Source: Kaistia algarum (GTDB lineage Bacteria > Pseudomonadota > Alphaproteobacteria > Rhizobiales > Kaistiaceae). Taken from it: 64,000 nt of DNA. Location of the stretch: NCBI RefSeq assembly GCF_026343945.1, contig NZ_JAPKNJ010000002.1:1-64000 (forward strand), read 5' to 3'. A program made the position numbers and the translations under genes. A model generated the notes under the pieces. It did no database searches, was not told where the DNA came from, and was given only the letters and a program-made list of their open reading frames with translations. Positions 20,041 to 29,227 of this stretch are shown one piece after another. Each line of letters begins with the position of its first letter. Position 1 is the stretch's first letter.

Positions 20041-20088
20041 ATCGCCCCCGCGCTCCCAGATGGCGCGGCGGCAGACGACGCGTCGACG

Positions 20089-20568
20089 CTATTTCAGCAT
20101 CTCGTTTGCGCGCGTCGTGAAGGCGATGAATCTGGCGATCGACCAGCGTCCGTCGGGCTGGCGGCGGAAGATGTCCATGCCCTCCTCTTCGGTCGTGTCG
20201 GTTCCGTCCGCCGTCTTTGTCGTCAGCGTCCAGGTCAGGCGGACGATGGCGATGTCGCCTTTCATGATGATCTCGTGGATGTCGGGCCCGTCGTATCGAA
20301 GCTCCAGTCCTGTCTTGGCAAAGATCTTGGCGATGTTGGAACACATGGTCTGCTGCGTTCCGTCGGTGATCTCCGGCACGGAATAGATCAGATCCGGCGC
20401 GAAGAGATCACAGACGCCGGCCGCGTCGCGGGCGTTGAACGCCGCCGTCCAGGTCCGGAAGCGCTCGCGGATCGCTGCCTCGTCGGCGGAAGCGTCCGCA
20501 TAGGCGGGCAGGGAGCCGAAAAACAGCGAAGCTGCGGTGAAGATCATCGCCAATCTTTGGTGAGACAT
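20089..20568 (-). CDS. Exported SnoaL/NTF2-like protein
   Basis: A 159-residue protein with a signal peptide (MSHQRLAMIF... cut near AYA-DA at about 24) and a SnoaL-like alpha+beta fold: AIRERFRTWTAAFNARDAAG, CDLFAPDLIYSVPE, then strands GDIAIVRLTWTLTT and DIFRRQPDGRWSIARFIAFT. Such domains bind or isomerise small molecules; the substrate is unknown. The ATG follows a perfect GGGAGGAA ribosome-binding site. It is divergent from the yefM-yoeB pair. Confidence 0.75.
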   Translation of the reverse strand: MSHQRLAMIFTAASLFFGSLPAYADASADEAAIRERFRTWTAAFNARDAAGVCDLFAPDLIYSVPEITDGTQQTMCSNIAKIFAKTGLELRYDGPDIHEIIMKGDIAIVRLTWTLTTKTADGTDTTEEEGMDIFRRQPDGRWSIARFIAFTTRANEMLK

Positions 20569-20655
20569 GAGTTCCTCCCGGTGAGCCGCAACCGTCCGGT
20601 CCGGTGTGCCGGCATCTGCAATCTGTCTGAGTATCAAAGCAAGGTCGCTTGAACT

Positions 20656-20675
20656 CGTACAAGAAGATTGTACAA
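20656..20675 (+). promoter_or_regulatory. YefM-type operator ahead of the toxin-antitoxin pair
   Basis: A palindrome TTGTACAA (20668-20675) contains TGTACA, the known core hexamer bound by E. coli YefM. A second, one-mismatch copy, CGTACA, lies at 20656-20661, centred 13 bp upstream. Together they also form GTACAA-N5-TTGTAC. They end eight bases before the yefM ATG, fitting autoregulation by the antitoxin-toxin complex. Confidence 0.65.
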
Positions 20676-20682
20676 TGGGGCC

Positions 20683-20964
20683 ATGGCCCGCTCGACCACT
20701 TATTCGGCCCTCCGCTCCAATCTGAAGCAGGAACTCGACGCAGTTTGCGCCGATCATGAGCCACTTCGCGTCGAGCGCAAGAATGGCGAGGCGGTGGTCG
20801 TGGTCTCGGAGGCGGATTTCGCCTCGCTCGAAGAGACGGCCTATCTTCTGCGCTCGCCGGAGAATGCGAGGCGACTGATCAGCGCGATGCATGGAGATCG
20901 CTCCACCGACCGGGTCTTCGGAGGTGTCGATGAGCTCCGCGCGAAGCTTGGTCCTGGCCGCTGA
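20683..20964 (+). CDS. yefM: Type II antitoxin, Phd/YefM family
   Basis: A 93-residue antitoxin. The N-terminal DNA-binding part MARSTTYSALRSNLKQELDA is followed by the Phd/YefM signature PLRVERKNGEAVVVVSEADF and ETAYLLRSPENARRLISAM; the C-terminal tail would wrap the toxin. An upstream in-frame TTG (20668) is rejected because it lies inside the operator palindrome. The end overlaps yoeB by 35 bases, giving coupled translation with antitoxin first. Confidence 0.9.
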   Translation: MARSTTYSALRSNLKQELDAVCADHEPLRVERKNGEAVVVVSEADFASLEETAYLLRSPENARRLISAMHGDRSTDRVFGGVDELRAKLGPGR

Positions 20965-21205
20965 GGCGCTCGACGACCTGATGTGGTGGACCGTGACCGA
21001 TGCGCGGAAACCCGGTCGCATCCTCAAGCTGATCGAAGAAGTGCTGCGAACGCCGACGACCGGCACCGGCAAGCCCGAACCGCTCAAATATCTCGGCGGC
21101 TCTGTCTGGTCGCGCCGGATCGATCAGGAGCACCGCCTCGTCTATGCGGTGGAGAGCGACTCGATCCGCATGCTGCAATGTCGCTATCATTATGAGCGTC
21201 CGTGA
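20930..21205 (+). CDS. yoeB: Type II toxin, YoeB family mRNA interferase
   Basis: A 91-residue ribosome-dependent endoribonuclease of the RelE/YoeB group. It retains the YoeB landmarks GKPEPLKYLGGSVWSRRIDQ and EHRLVYAV, ending CRYHYERP. By alignment with E. coli YoeB the catalytic Glu46, Arg65, His83 and Tyr84 correspond to Glu50, Arg69, His87 and Tyr88 here, so the toxin appears intact. The start is the ATG inside the end of yefM. Confidence 0.93.
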   Translation: MSSARSLVLAAEALDDLMWWTVTDARKPGRILKLIEEVLRTPTTGTGKPEPLKYLGGSVWSRRIDQEHRLVYAVESDSIRMLQCRYHYERP

Positions 21206-21218
21206 GCGGAACACCGGG

Positions 21219-21437
21219 ATGGGAACTGGATTTTATGATCGCCAGATTGCCGAATGGCGCGCCGCGGGCTGGACGATCGTGCAGTGCATTCGCGAGTTGG
21301 CCCACGCTCACGGGCTGCGGCTCGGTGAGGCGAAAGAGATTGTCCATCTCAGCCCAGCCTGGGCGGATGTGCGTCGGCAACATGATACGTTTCATGAGAT
21401 CGTCGAAATGACTTTCCATCAATTGACGGCAGGCACC
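21219..21437 (+). CDS. L7/L12 C-terminal-like segment, in frame with the downstream GST
   Basis: A 73-codon open stretch reads without a stop into the GST that follows. Residues about 20-45 (TIVQCIRELAHAHGLRLGEA-KEIVH) resemble the C-terminal helices of ribosomal L7/L12 (pattern IKxVRxxTGLxLxEAKxxV), a motif also found in small stand-alone proteins. Starts at 21219 (ATG) or 21192 (ATG, inside yoeB) are possible, neither with a convincing ribosome-binding site. It may be a separate protein that lost its stop, an N-terminal extension of the GST, or non-coding. Uncertain. Confidence 0.35.
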
Positions 21438-22058
21438 ATGTTCCTCATCGGCCAATACGACTCCCCCTTCGTCCGCCGCGTCGGGATCGCGCTGAAGCTC
21501 TATGGCGTCGCCTTCGAGCAGAAGCCGTGGTCGACCTTTGCCGATGCCGACAAGATCGCGCCTTTCAATCCGCTGCGCCGTGTTCCAACTCTGGTTCTGG
21601 ACAGCGGCGAGGTGCTGATCGAGAGCGCGGCGATCCTTGATTATCTCGACGAGGAGGCCGGTCCCGAGCGTGCGATGATCGCCGATCATGGTCCCGATCG
21701 GCGCCGGGCGCTGCAAATCTGCGCGTTGGCGACGGGTCTCGCCGACAAGGCGGTGATCCTGTTCTATGAGGGCGTGCTGCACCAGGAGAAGTCCGACGTC
21801 TGGGTCGCGCGCTGCAAGACGCAGATCGCCGAGGTGTTGGGCGTTCTGGAGCAGGATCGCGTCGCCCGCACCACACCTTGGTGGTTCGGCGAGACCATCG
21901 GTCACGCCGATATCGCGGTCGCCTGCGCGCTTCGCTTCGTGCGCGACGTGCATCCGGCGCTGTTCGGCGATCATCCGGCGCTGCTAGCCCATGCCGAGCG
22001 CTGCGAGGCGATGCCCGTCTTCGCCGAGATTTCGCAGGCCTTCAGCCCACCGGCCTGA
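21438..22058 (+). CDS. Glutathione S-transferase family protein
   Basis: A 206-residue full-length GST if started at MFLIGQYDSPFVRRVGIALK, the normal thioredoxin-fold beginning. RRVPTLVLDSGEVLIESAAI contains the cis-proline and the SNAIL-like glutathione-binding motif (ESAAI). The helical C-terminal domain ends with HADIAVACALRFVRD. The ribosome-binding site at this ATG is weak (GGCAGG), which leaves open that translation begins upstream in the fused frame. Its substrate is unknown. Tail to tail with the MFS gene. Confidence 0.82.
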   Translation: MFLIGQYDSPFVRRVGIALKLYGVAFEQKPWSTFADADKIAPFNPLRRVPTLVLDSGEVLIESAAILDYLDEEAGPERAMIADHGPDRRRALQICALATGLADKAVILFYEGVLHQEKSDVWVARCKTQIAEVLGVLEQDRVARTTPWWFGETIGHADIAVACALRFVRDVHPALFGDHPALLAHAERCEAMPVFAEISQAFSPPA

Positions 22059-22061
22059 GCG

Positions 22062-23561
22062 TCAGGTCTGCGGTTCGAGGCGGCGGCGCCACCACGTCGC
22101 GATCGCCGCGATCAGCGCCAGGATGAAGAGCAGGCCAAAGCTCGTCTCGACGGCGCCCAGCATCGGGTGACCGTAGAAATAGACGTCGGTATTCGTCGCC
22201 CCTGCTATGACCTCCGTGCGCCAATGCAGCATCGAGGCTGAACTGGCAACGCCGAGGCTGACGCCCAGCATCCGGGCAAGGTTGATCAGCGCGCCGGCCT
22301 CGCCGGCAAAGGCCGGTGGCGCCGCCCCCATGGTGGCGCTGTTGTTTGGCGCCATGAAGAAGCCGAGCCCGGCGCCGAAGACCGCGAGCGCGGCCATGCC
22401 GATCATGCGCGAGGGCGTCGCTTCCAGCGCCACCAGAGAGAGGGTGAGCAGCGCGATCGCCGCCAGCGCCATACCGAAGAGGGCCAGCGTCGCGGTTCCG
22501 AAGCGCTTGACCAGAGCGCCCGCGAACGGTGCGGCGATACCGAGCGCGATCGGGATGGCGGAGAGACGCAGGCCGGCGCGCTCCGGTGGTTCATCCAGTC
22601 CTCGAATCGCCGCATAGGACATCAGGTAGAACATGCCGTAAAGCAGCGCGAAGGCGAGCAGCACGGCGAGGACGCCGAGCGAGAACGGCTTTGACGCGAA
22701 GATGCCGAGATCGATCAGCGGCGAAGCCGTCCGTTTCTCGCGCACGATGAACAGCGCCAGCAGGACGATGCCGCCGATCCCGAAGCCAAGCGCCGGCAGC
22801 GAGGCGAGGCCCCAGTCGGCGAGATGGTTGAGGACCAGCACCAGGCTGACGATCGACGGGCCGAGCAGCAGCGCGCCCTGCCAGTCGAATGGACGCGGAT
22901 CGCGCTCTGTGTCATTCGGCAAGATGAGCCAGCCCGCCACGGCTCCGATGAGGCCGATCGGGACGGTGACCCAGAAGATCGCCTGCCAGCCGAACGCGCT
23001 GAGCAGCAGGCCGCCGGCGATCGGCCCGAGGCTGACGCCGACGGCCTGCGCGGCGGAGAAATAGCCCATGGCGCGGGCGCGTCGTTCCTTGCCGGCCGCG
23101 TGGTTGAGAATCACGATCGAATTGGCGCCGAGGCTGGCGCCGCCAATGCCCTGCAGAATGCGAAAGGCGATGAGTTCCGGCAGGCTGGTCGCCATGCCGC
23201 AAAGCGCCGAGGCGGCGACGAAGATCAATATGCCGGCGAGATAGAGCCTCTTGCGGCCGAACATCTCGCAGAGCCGGCCGAAGATGGGCAGCGCGGCCGC
23301 GAAGGCGAGCACATAGGCGAGCGCCACCCAGCTCGCCAATGTCTCGCGGGTCTGGAAGACGACCGCAAGATCGGGAAGGGCCAGCTGGACGACGCTGGCA
23401 TCGAACTGGCCCATCGCGGCGCCGATGCAGGTGATGGCGACGATCGGCCAGGGATTGGAGTGCTGCCGCGCCGGGTCGGCTGGCGGTGGCGCCCCGGCCG
23501 TCGAATTTCCGCCCGCCTGCCTATCCGATACTGCCCCGTCCATCCGACCGTCCCCCGACAT
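22062..23561 (-). CDS. MFS multidrug exporter, DHA2 (14-TM) family
   Basis: A 499-residue proton-driven exporter of the EmrB/QacA type. After about 35 polar residues, 14 hydrophobic segments can be traced from WPIVAITCIGAAMGQFDASV onward; the loop LPIFGRLCEMFGRKRLYLAG is the MFS motif A and AFRILQGIGGASLGANSIVI fits motif B. The ATG at 23561 is taken; TTG at 23576 and ATG at 23543 are alternatives. No adaptor (EmrA-like) gene is next to it. Confidence 0.85.
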   Translation of the reverse strand: MSGDGRMDGAVSDRQAGGNSTAGAPPPADPARQHSNPWPIVAITCIGAAMGQFDASVVQLALPDLAVVFQTRETLASWVALAYVLAFAAALPIFGRLCEMFGRKRLYLAGILIFVAASALCGMATSLPELIAFRILQGIGGASLGANSIVILNHAAGKERRARAMGYFSAAQAVGVSLGPIAGGLLLSAFGWQAIFWVTVPIGLIGAVAGWLILPNDTERDPRPFDWQGALLLGPSIVSLVLVLNHLADWGLASLPALGFGIGGIVLLALFIVREKRTASPLIDLGIFASKPFSLGVLAVLLAFALLYGMFYLMSYAAIRGLDEPPERAGLRLSAIPIALGIAAPFAGALVKRFGTATLALFGMALAAIALLTLSLVALEATPSRMIGMAALAVFGAGLGFFMAPNNSATMGAAPPAFAGEAGALINLARMLGVSLGVASSASMLHWRTEVIAGATNTDVYFYGHPMLGAVETSFGLLFILALIAAIATWWRRRLEPQT

Positions 23562-23707
23562 CCCGATTGCATGCAATGGCTAGCATGAGGCGCGCGGCGG
23601 ATGGAACGTCTATCGCGTCCTCTTCCCTGCGCTTCGGCGCCGCGTATAAGCTGCATTACGATGGAACCTCGCCGGGACGAGGATTCGAGAAAAGAGAGGA
23701 ACCGCCG

Positions 23708-24820
<1,113 letters not shown>

Positions 24821-24828
24821 GGCGGAGC

Positions 24829-25947
24829 GTGCCGCTGAGGGTCACTTCGGTATCGGCCGAACTCTATCGGTCGATCCGGCGGATCCGGGTGCCTGTCGGG
24901 CATTTGACGGTGCTCGTCGGGCGCAATGGCGTCGGCAAGACTAATCTCTATCGGTCGCTGGAACTGCTGGCCGCCGCCGCGCGCGGCACGATTACGCGTG
25001 AGATCGCGGAGGAGGGCGGGGTCGAATCCGTCCTTTGGGCGGGTCCGCGCCGCAAGGGCGACCCGGTCCGGCTGAAGCTGGAGGCCGAGTTCGGCGACCT
25101 CGCCTATTCGATCGAGATTGGTCTGCCGTCGCCGATCGACGAGGCGGCGCTGACAGCGACCGAGCCGATGGTGAAAGCCGAGGAGCTGGTTCGCATCGGC
25201 AGCCGCAAGCCGGTGACCCTCGCCAAGCGGCAGGGGCCGAGCGCCTGGCTCCGCGACGAGAATGGCGAGCGGCAGTCCTATGAAGTTGCGCTCGTCCCCT
25301 CCGAGACGGCGCTGTCGGGGTTTCGCGATCCCGGCCGTTTCACCGAGCTGGACCTCGTGCGCCGCGCGCTGCTCGACTGGCGCTTCTATCACGACTTCCG
25401 TACCGACAAGGGCTCGCCGATCCGGCGCCCGGCCGTCGCGGTCACCACGCCGACACTTGCCTCCGATGGCTCCGATATGGCCGCGACGCTCGCCACCGTG
25501 ATGGAATTGCGTGGCGAAGCGCCAGCGATCGAGGCGGCGATCCTCGACGCGTTTCCCGGCGCGCGGCTTCAGCCCGTCTTTGCGGCAGGACGTGTTTCGA
25601 TCGCGCTTCGGTTTGCCGATCTGCCGCGCGCGCTGGGCGTCCATGAGCTTTCGGACGGAACGCTCGCCTATCTCTGTCTTGTCGCGGCGCTCGCTTCCTA
25701 TCGGCTACCCGGCTTCATTGCGCTCAACGAACCGGAAACGAGCCTGCATCCGGACCTGATCGCCCCGCTCGCCCGCCTGATCGCGCGCGCGGCTGAACGG
25801 ACGCAGGTCTGGGTGGTGACGCATTCCGTCTTGCTGGCGGCGGCACTCGAGCGGGAAGGCGGCGTGGTTCCGCGGACTGTCGTCAAGCAGGATGGTGCCA
25901 CCTGGATCGAAGGGCTGAAGCTCTTTGGCGAATTCGACGAGGGCTGA
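24829..25947 (+). CDS. RecF/OLD-like AAA ATPase, unknown role
   Basis: A 372-residue predicted ATPase. Walker A is GRNGVGKTN (31-39), a polar middle insertion spans about 60-240, the ABC-like signature is HELSDGTLAYL, and Walker B is IALNEPETSLHP followed by the switch histidine in VVTHS. This is the ABC-ATPase head architecture seen in single-gene families near RecF/Smc, without a nuclease (TOPRIM) domain. The GTG start lies eight bases after frmA, so the two are cotranscribed; the reason is not obvious. Confidence 0.8.
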   Translation: MPLRVTSVSAELYRSIRRIRVPVGHLTVLVGRNGVGKTNLYRSLELLAAAARGTITREIAEEGGVESVLWAGPRRKGDPVRLKLEAEFGDLAYSIEIGLPSPIDEAALTATEPMVKAEELVRIGSRKPVTLAKRQGPSAWLRDENGERQSYEVALVPSETALSGFRDPGRFTELDLVRRALLDWRFYHDFRTDKGSPIRRPAVAVTTPTLASDGSDMAATLATVMELRGEAPAIEAAILDAFPGARLQPVFAAGRVSIALRFADLPRALGVHELSDGTLAYLCLVAALASYRLPGFIALNEPETSLHPDLIAPLARLIARAAERTQVWVVTHSVLLAAALEREGGVVPRTVVKQDGATWIEGLKLFGEFDEG

Positions 25948-26021
25948 GCGGCGATGCGAATCTTCGCCTCTGTCGTGCGGAAGTTCGGGCTTTCCGCGTG
26001 CGATTGCAGTACGGTTCTTCC

Positions 26022-27068
26022 ATGACACAAACTTTCGACACTGCGAGCCGGGCCGCGCCTGGAGACGTTCGTCGTTGGCCCAAGCTTCTGGCTGCCTATC
26101 GCGAACCCAACGAATGGCGCAGCGCATTCGAAATCCTGGTCACGGTCGTACCCTTCGCAGCCTTCTGGATTGCCATGTGGTGGCTGGTCCATGTCGGGTT
26201 CTGGTGGGCGGCGCTGCTGCTGGTCGTTCCGGCGGCCGGCTTTCTCGTGCGCCTGTTCATGATCCAGCACGATTGCGGCCACGACGCTTTTTTTCGCCGC
26301 CGCGACGTCAATGATTGGGTTGGCCGCATCATCGGCGTGGCGACGTTCACGCCGTATGATTATTGGCGGCGTACCCATGCGGTGCATCATGCCTCATCCG
26401 GCAATCTGGATCAGCGCGGCTTGGGCGACATTACGACGCTGACCATTGAGGAGTATCGCGCGCGCGGATTCTGGGGGCGGCTCGGCTATCGCCTCTACCG
26501 CCACCCGATCGTCATGTTCGGCATTGGGCCGGCCTATATGTTCCTGCTGCAATTCCGGCTGCCGATTGGGCTGATGCGGAGTGGCTGGCAGCCTTGGGCG
26601 AGCACGATGGGCACCAATCTCGCCATTCTGGCGGTTGCGGGGCTGTTGATGTGGCTGGTCGGCGTCGGGCCGTTCCTGATGATCCAACTGCCGATCGTCG
26701 TGGTCGGCGCTTCGATCGGTGTGTGGCTGTTCTATGTGCAGCACCAGTTCGAGGGCACGTTCTGGGCCCGTCCGCCGGAATGGACGCATCAGGAAGCGGC
26801 GCTGCATGGCAGCTCCTATTACGCGCTGCCCGGCTTCCTGCGCTGGATGACGGCCAATATCGGCGTGCACCATGTGCACCATTTGTCGAGCCGCATTCCC
26901 TATTACAATCTGCCCAAGGTGCTGAAGAAGCATCCGGAACTGGCTCATGTCGGCCGGATCACCATTCGGGAGAGCCTGAGTTCGGTGCGCCTTGTCCTCT
27001 GGGACGAGACGCGGCGCTCGCTGGTGCCGTTCAAGGGCTGGAAGGCCCGGGCGGCTGCCGCCGCCTGA
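26022..27068 (+). CDS. Membrane fatty acid desaturase (DesA / delta-12 type)
   Basis: A 348-residue di-iron membrane enzyme that introduces double bonds in acyl lipids. The three histidine boxes are present: HDCGHD (83-88), HAVHH (119-123) and HHVHH just before LSSRIPYYNLPK. Hydrophobic segments at about 36-75 and 180-235 give the usual four-span topology with the boxes on the cytosolic side. The omega-6 type is suggested by the order and spacing of boxes but the position of the double bond cannot be read from sequence. ATG at 26022 chosen over an in-frame TTG at 25998. Confidence 0.87.
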   Translation: MTQTFDTASRAAPGDVRRWPKLLAAYREPNEWRSAFEILVTVVPFAAFWIAMWWLVHVGFWWAALLLVVPAAGFLVRLFMIQHDCGHDAFFRRRDVNDWVGRIIGVATFTPYDYWRRTHAVHHASSGNLDQRGLGDITTLTIEEYRARGFWGRLGYRLYRHPIVMFGIGPAYMFLLQFRLPIGLMRSGWQPWASTMGTNLAILAVAGLLMWLVGVGPFLMIQLPIVVVGASIGVWLFYVQHQFEGTFWARPPEWTHQEAALHGSSYYALPGFLRWMTANIGVHHVHHLSSRIPYYNLPKVLKKHPELAHVGRITIRESLSSVRLVLWDETRRSLVPFKGWKARAAAAA

Positions 27069-27097
27069 CCGCGGCGGCGCTTCGCCGATCAGGCGGC
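27060..27097. terminator. Hairpin spanning the convergent desaturase and HIT stops
   Basis: A perfect 9-bp inverted repeat, GCCGCCTGA and TCAGGCGGC, includes the stop codons of both convergent genes. Inside, GGCG-CTT-CGCC can form a further stem. There is no U-tract on either strand, so a bidirectional terminator role is plausible but unproven. Confidence 0.4.
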
Positions 27098-27514
27098 CAG
27101 CACCGCGCGGAGCTTGTCGGCGCCCGCGGCCAGCACTTCGCTTTTTTCCATCGTGCCGGAATGCGGCCGCAGCGGCACGCCGTCGAAGCGCGGCACGACG
27201 TGGAAGTGCAGGTGGAATACCGTCTGCCCGCCCGCCGGTTCGTTGAACTGGAACACCGAGACGCCATCGGCCGCGAAGGCCGTCTTGACGGCGACAGCGA
27301 GGCGCTGGACCACGGCGATGAGCTTGGCGAGCGCCAGCGGATCGGCATCGAGCAGATTGCGCGACGGCGCCTTCGGCAGCACCAGCAGATGGCCCGGCCC
27401 CTGCGGCATCACATCCATGATGGCGATGGCATCGTCGTCCTCATAGACACGCTGCGACGGAATCTCGCCGCGCAGGATCTTCGCGAAGATGTTGCTGTCG
27501 TCGTAGTCGGCCAT
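27089..27514 (-). CDS. HIT family hydrolase
   Basis: A 141-residue histidine-triad protein. It has the start NIFAKILRGEIPSQRVYEDD, the nucleotide-binding region DVMPQGPGHLLVLPKAPSRN and the catalytic motif HLHFHVVPRF. Relatives hydrolyse adenylated compounds (AMP-lysine, dinucleoside polyphosphates). It is the last gene of the minus-strand cluster that starts at ridA, 27 bases after the sulfatase-fold gene. Confidence 0.92.
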   Translation of the reverse strand: MADYDDSNIFAKILRGEIPSQRVYEDDDAIAIMDVMPQGPGHLLVLPKAPSRNLLDADPLALAKLIAVVQRLAVAVKTAFAADGVSVFQFNEPAGGQTVFHLHFHVVPRFDGVPLRPHSGTMEKSEVLAAGADKLRAVLAA

Positions 27515-27541
27515 GTCTCAAATCCTCGTTGGTGCTTCGAG

Positions 27542-29227
27542 TTAGGCGCGTTCGGCGGCTATCCGCAAGGCCGTGGCGTCGGGCGCGAGCCGGATCGCGC
27601 CTTGCTCGACCAGGGCCCGGTGGAAGGCGCGCTTCTTCGACGATGGCGAGGCCATATAGGCGGCACCGCATTCTTCCATCAAGGAGAGCCGTGTCGCCGT
27701 GATGGCGTCCAGCGGCAGACCGGAGGCAGCGAGCGCTGCCGTTCCCAGCATGGCGATGTCGAGCCGGTCGGACAGGCCAGCGAAATCGGGTTCGAAGCCG
27801 ACCGCCTCCAGCGCGAAGAAGGTTTCGAACTGGCGCGGATCGTCGGTCGGGATCGAAAGCGCCTGCTCGATCGCCCGCGTCATGGTCGGCTGGTGGTCGC
27901 CATAGCGCACGAATAGCATCGGCCGGCCCGGATAGCGCGCGGCGAGCGCCGCCTTGAACGCCGCCCAGCTTTCCGCCGTCTCGTCGAGGCGGGCGCAATA
28001 TTCGGCATAGGTCGGGTCGGGCAGGGCCCGCATGGCGAAGGCGCGGGCCGCCTCGCGAATTCCCGGCGGGATGATCCGCGTCTCATGCGGCCCGTGGTTG
28101 AAATTGGTCAGCGCCATGACGAAGCGCGGCGCCGGATCGGCATCGATCGAATGCACCAGCGCGGCCTGCGTCGCGGCGAAGAATTCGGTATCGGAATTGG
28201 TGATCTCGAAGGCGGCGAGGTCGAAGGGCGGCGGATAGGTGTCGGAGAAATGCCGCTCCTCGACGCCGATGCCAGCATAGAACGCGTCATAGTTCAGGAA
28301 GTCGCGCCGGCAGCTCGTCGCGAGCAGGGTGCGATAGCCGAGGCCTGCAAGCTCGGTCGGCAGCGCATGTGGGAAGCGGCCGACGCCCTTCTTGAACAGG
28401 AAATAGGAATCCGGACCGAAGCTCGCCGAAGAGAGACCGGTGAGCAGGCTGAATTCGGTCTGCCACGAGCCGCCGCCATAGATGTCGACATGCAGGCGGC
28501 CGCTATGTCCGCCGGCCGGCGCCAGGAACGCGCCGATCCTGTCGTCGACAGGGAGGCCGAAAAGGCGCGGATCAAAGACGGATTCGTGCTGCACGACGAT
28601 GATGTCGGGGCGGGCGGACGATCGCGCCGATCGCGGCGCTGCGAGTGGCAGCGGCGCTTCGCCAACGTCCAGCATGCGCAGGCCATTCGTCGGCCACCAA
28701 CTGGCGACATCGACGATCGAGGCGAGGAAGAACGAGAAGAAGCGCGCCCCGGCGTTCAGATCCGCCCGGAAACGACGGGCGCCGCCAGCCGCGACATAGG
28801 CGGCCATCATGGCACCGAACGAGGTGGCGAGGACCAGCCAGCGCTGTGGCCAGCCGAGCGTGTGTCCGCGCAGGAAGAGGCCGCCGAGGAGCGCGATCAG
28901 CGCCAGCCCGGCCGCCGTGGCGAAGGTCAGCATCGCCGTTCGCCGGTATTGGCGCACCATGAAGGGCAGCGTACCGGCGAAACTCAGCGCCAGATCGGCG
29001 AAGGCGAGCTTCATGCCGCTATGGTGATGCTTCACCGCCGAGGCGCCGGCGATGGTGAGCGACAGGACGAGGGCGAACAGCACTGCGCGGCCCGCATCGC
29101 CGAAGGGCAGCAGAAACAGCGCGGTCAGGAAGGCAAAGGCCGACATCGTGAACAGCACGGCCTTCGGCCGTCGCTCGGCGACCAGCAGGATCGCTGCCGC
29201 GCCGAGCCAGGCAAGGAGTGCTGTCAA
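27542..29227 (-). CDS. Membrane sulfatase-fold phosphoglycerol transferase-like protein (LtaS-type)
   Basis: A 561-residue protein with five membrane segments in the first 150 residues and a periplasmic alkaline-phosphatase-superfamily domain. Metal and nucleophile positions of the LtaS group are visible: Glu215 in VQHESVFDP, Thr257 in GGGSWQTEFSLLTGL and the GDHQP motif near residue 462. Such enzymes move phosphoglycerol or phosphoethanolamine onto envelope glycans; which one is unknown here. The start is TTG in a TTGA overlap with the preceding acyltransferase gene, so translation is coupled. Confidence 0.82.
   Translation of the reverse strand: MTALLAWLGAAAILLVAERRPKAVLFTMSAFAFLTALFLLPFGDAGRAVLFALVLSLTIAGASAVKHHHSGMKLAFADLALSFAGTLPFMVRQYRRTAMLTFATAAGLALIALLGGLFLRGHTLGWPQRWLVLATSFGAMMAAYVAAGGARRFRADLNAGARFFSFFLASIVDVASWWPTNGLRMLDVGEAPLPLAAPRSARSSARPDIIVVQHESVFDPRLFGLPVDDRIGAFLAPAGGHSGRLHVDIYGGGSWQTEFSLLTGLSSASFGPDSYFLFKKGVGRFPHALPTELAGLGYRTLLATSCRRDFLNYDAFYAGIGVEERHFSDTYPPPFDLAAFEITNSDTEFFAATQAALVHSIDADPAPRFVMALTNFNHGPHETRIIPPGIREAARAFAMRALPDPTYAEYCARLDETAESWAAFKAALAARYPGRPMLFVRYGDHQPTMTRAIEQALSIPTDDPRQFETFFALEAVGFEPDFAGLSDRLDIAMLGTAALAASGLPLDAITATRLSLMEECGAAYMASPSSKKRAFHRALVEQGAIRLAPDATALRIAAERA

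Noticed and set aside
20683..22058. Defence island around yefM-yoeB
   Set aside because: Neighbours are a SnoaL-like protein, a GST and an MFS exporter; no restriction, abortive infection or integrase genes are present.
24829..25947. Defence-type OLD nuclease
   Set aside because: The ATPase lacks a TOPRIM nuclease domain and has no partner nuclease or helicase next to it.
26594..27916. A 440-residue plus-strand frame
   Set aside because: Out-of-frame reading of the desaturase followed by antisense of HIT and the LtaS-like gene.
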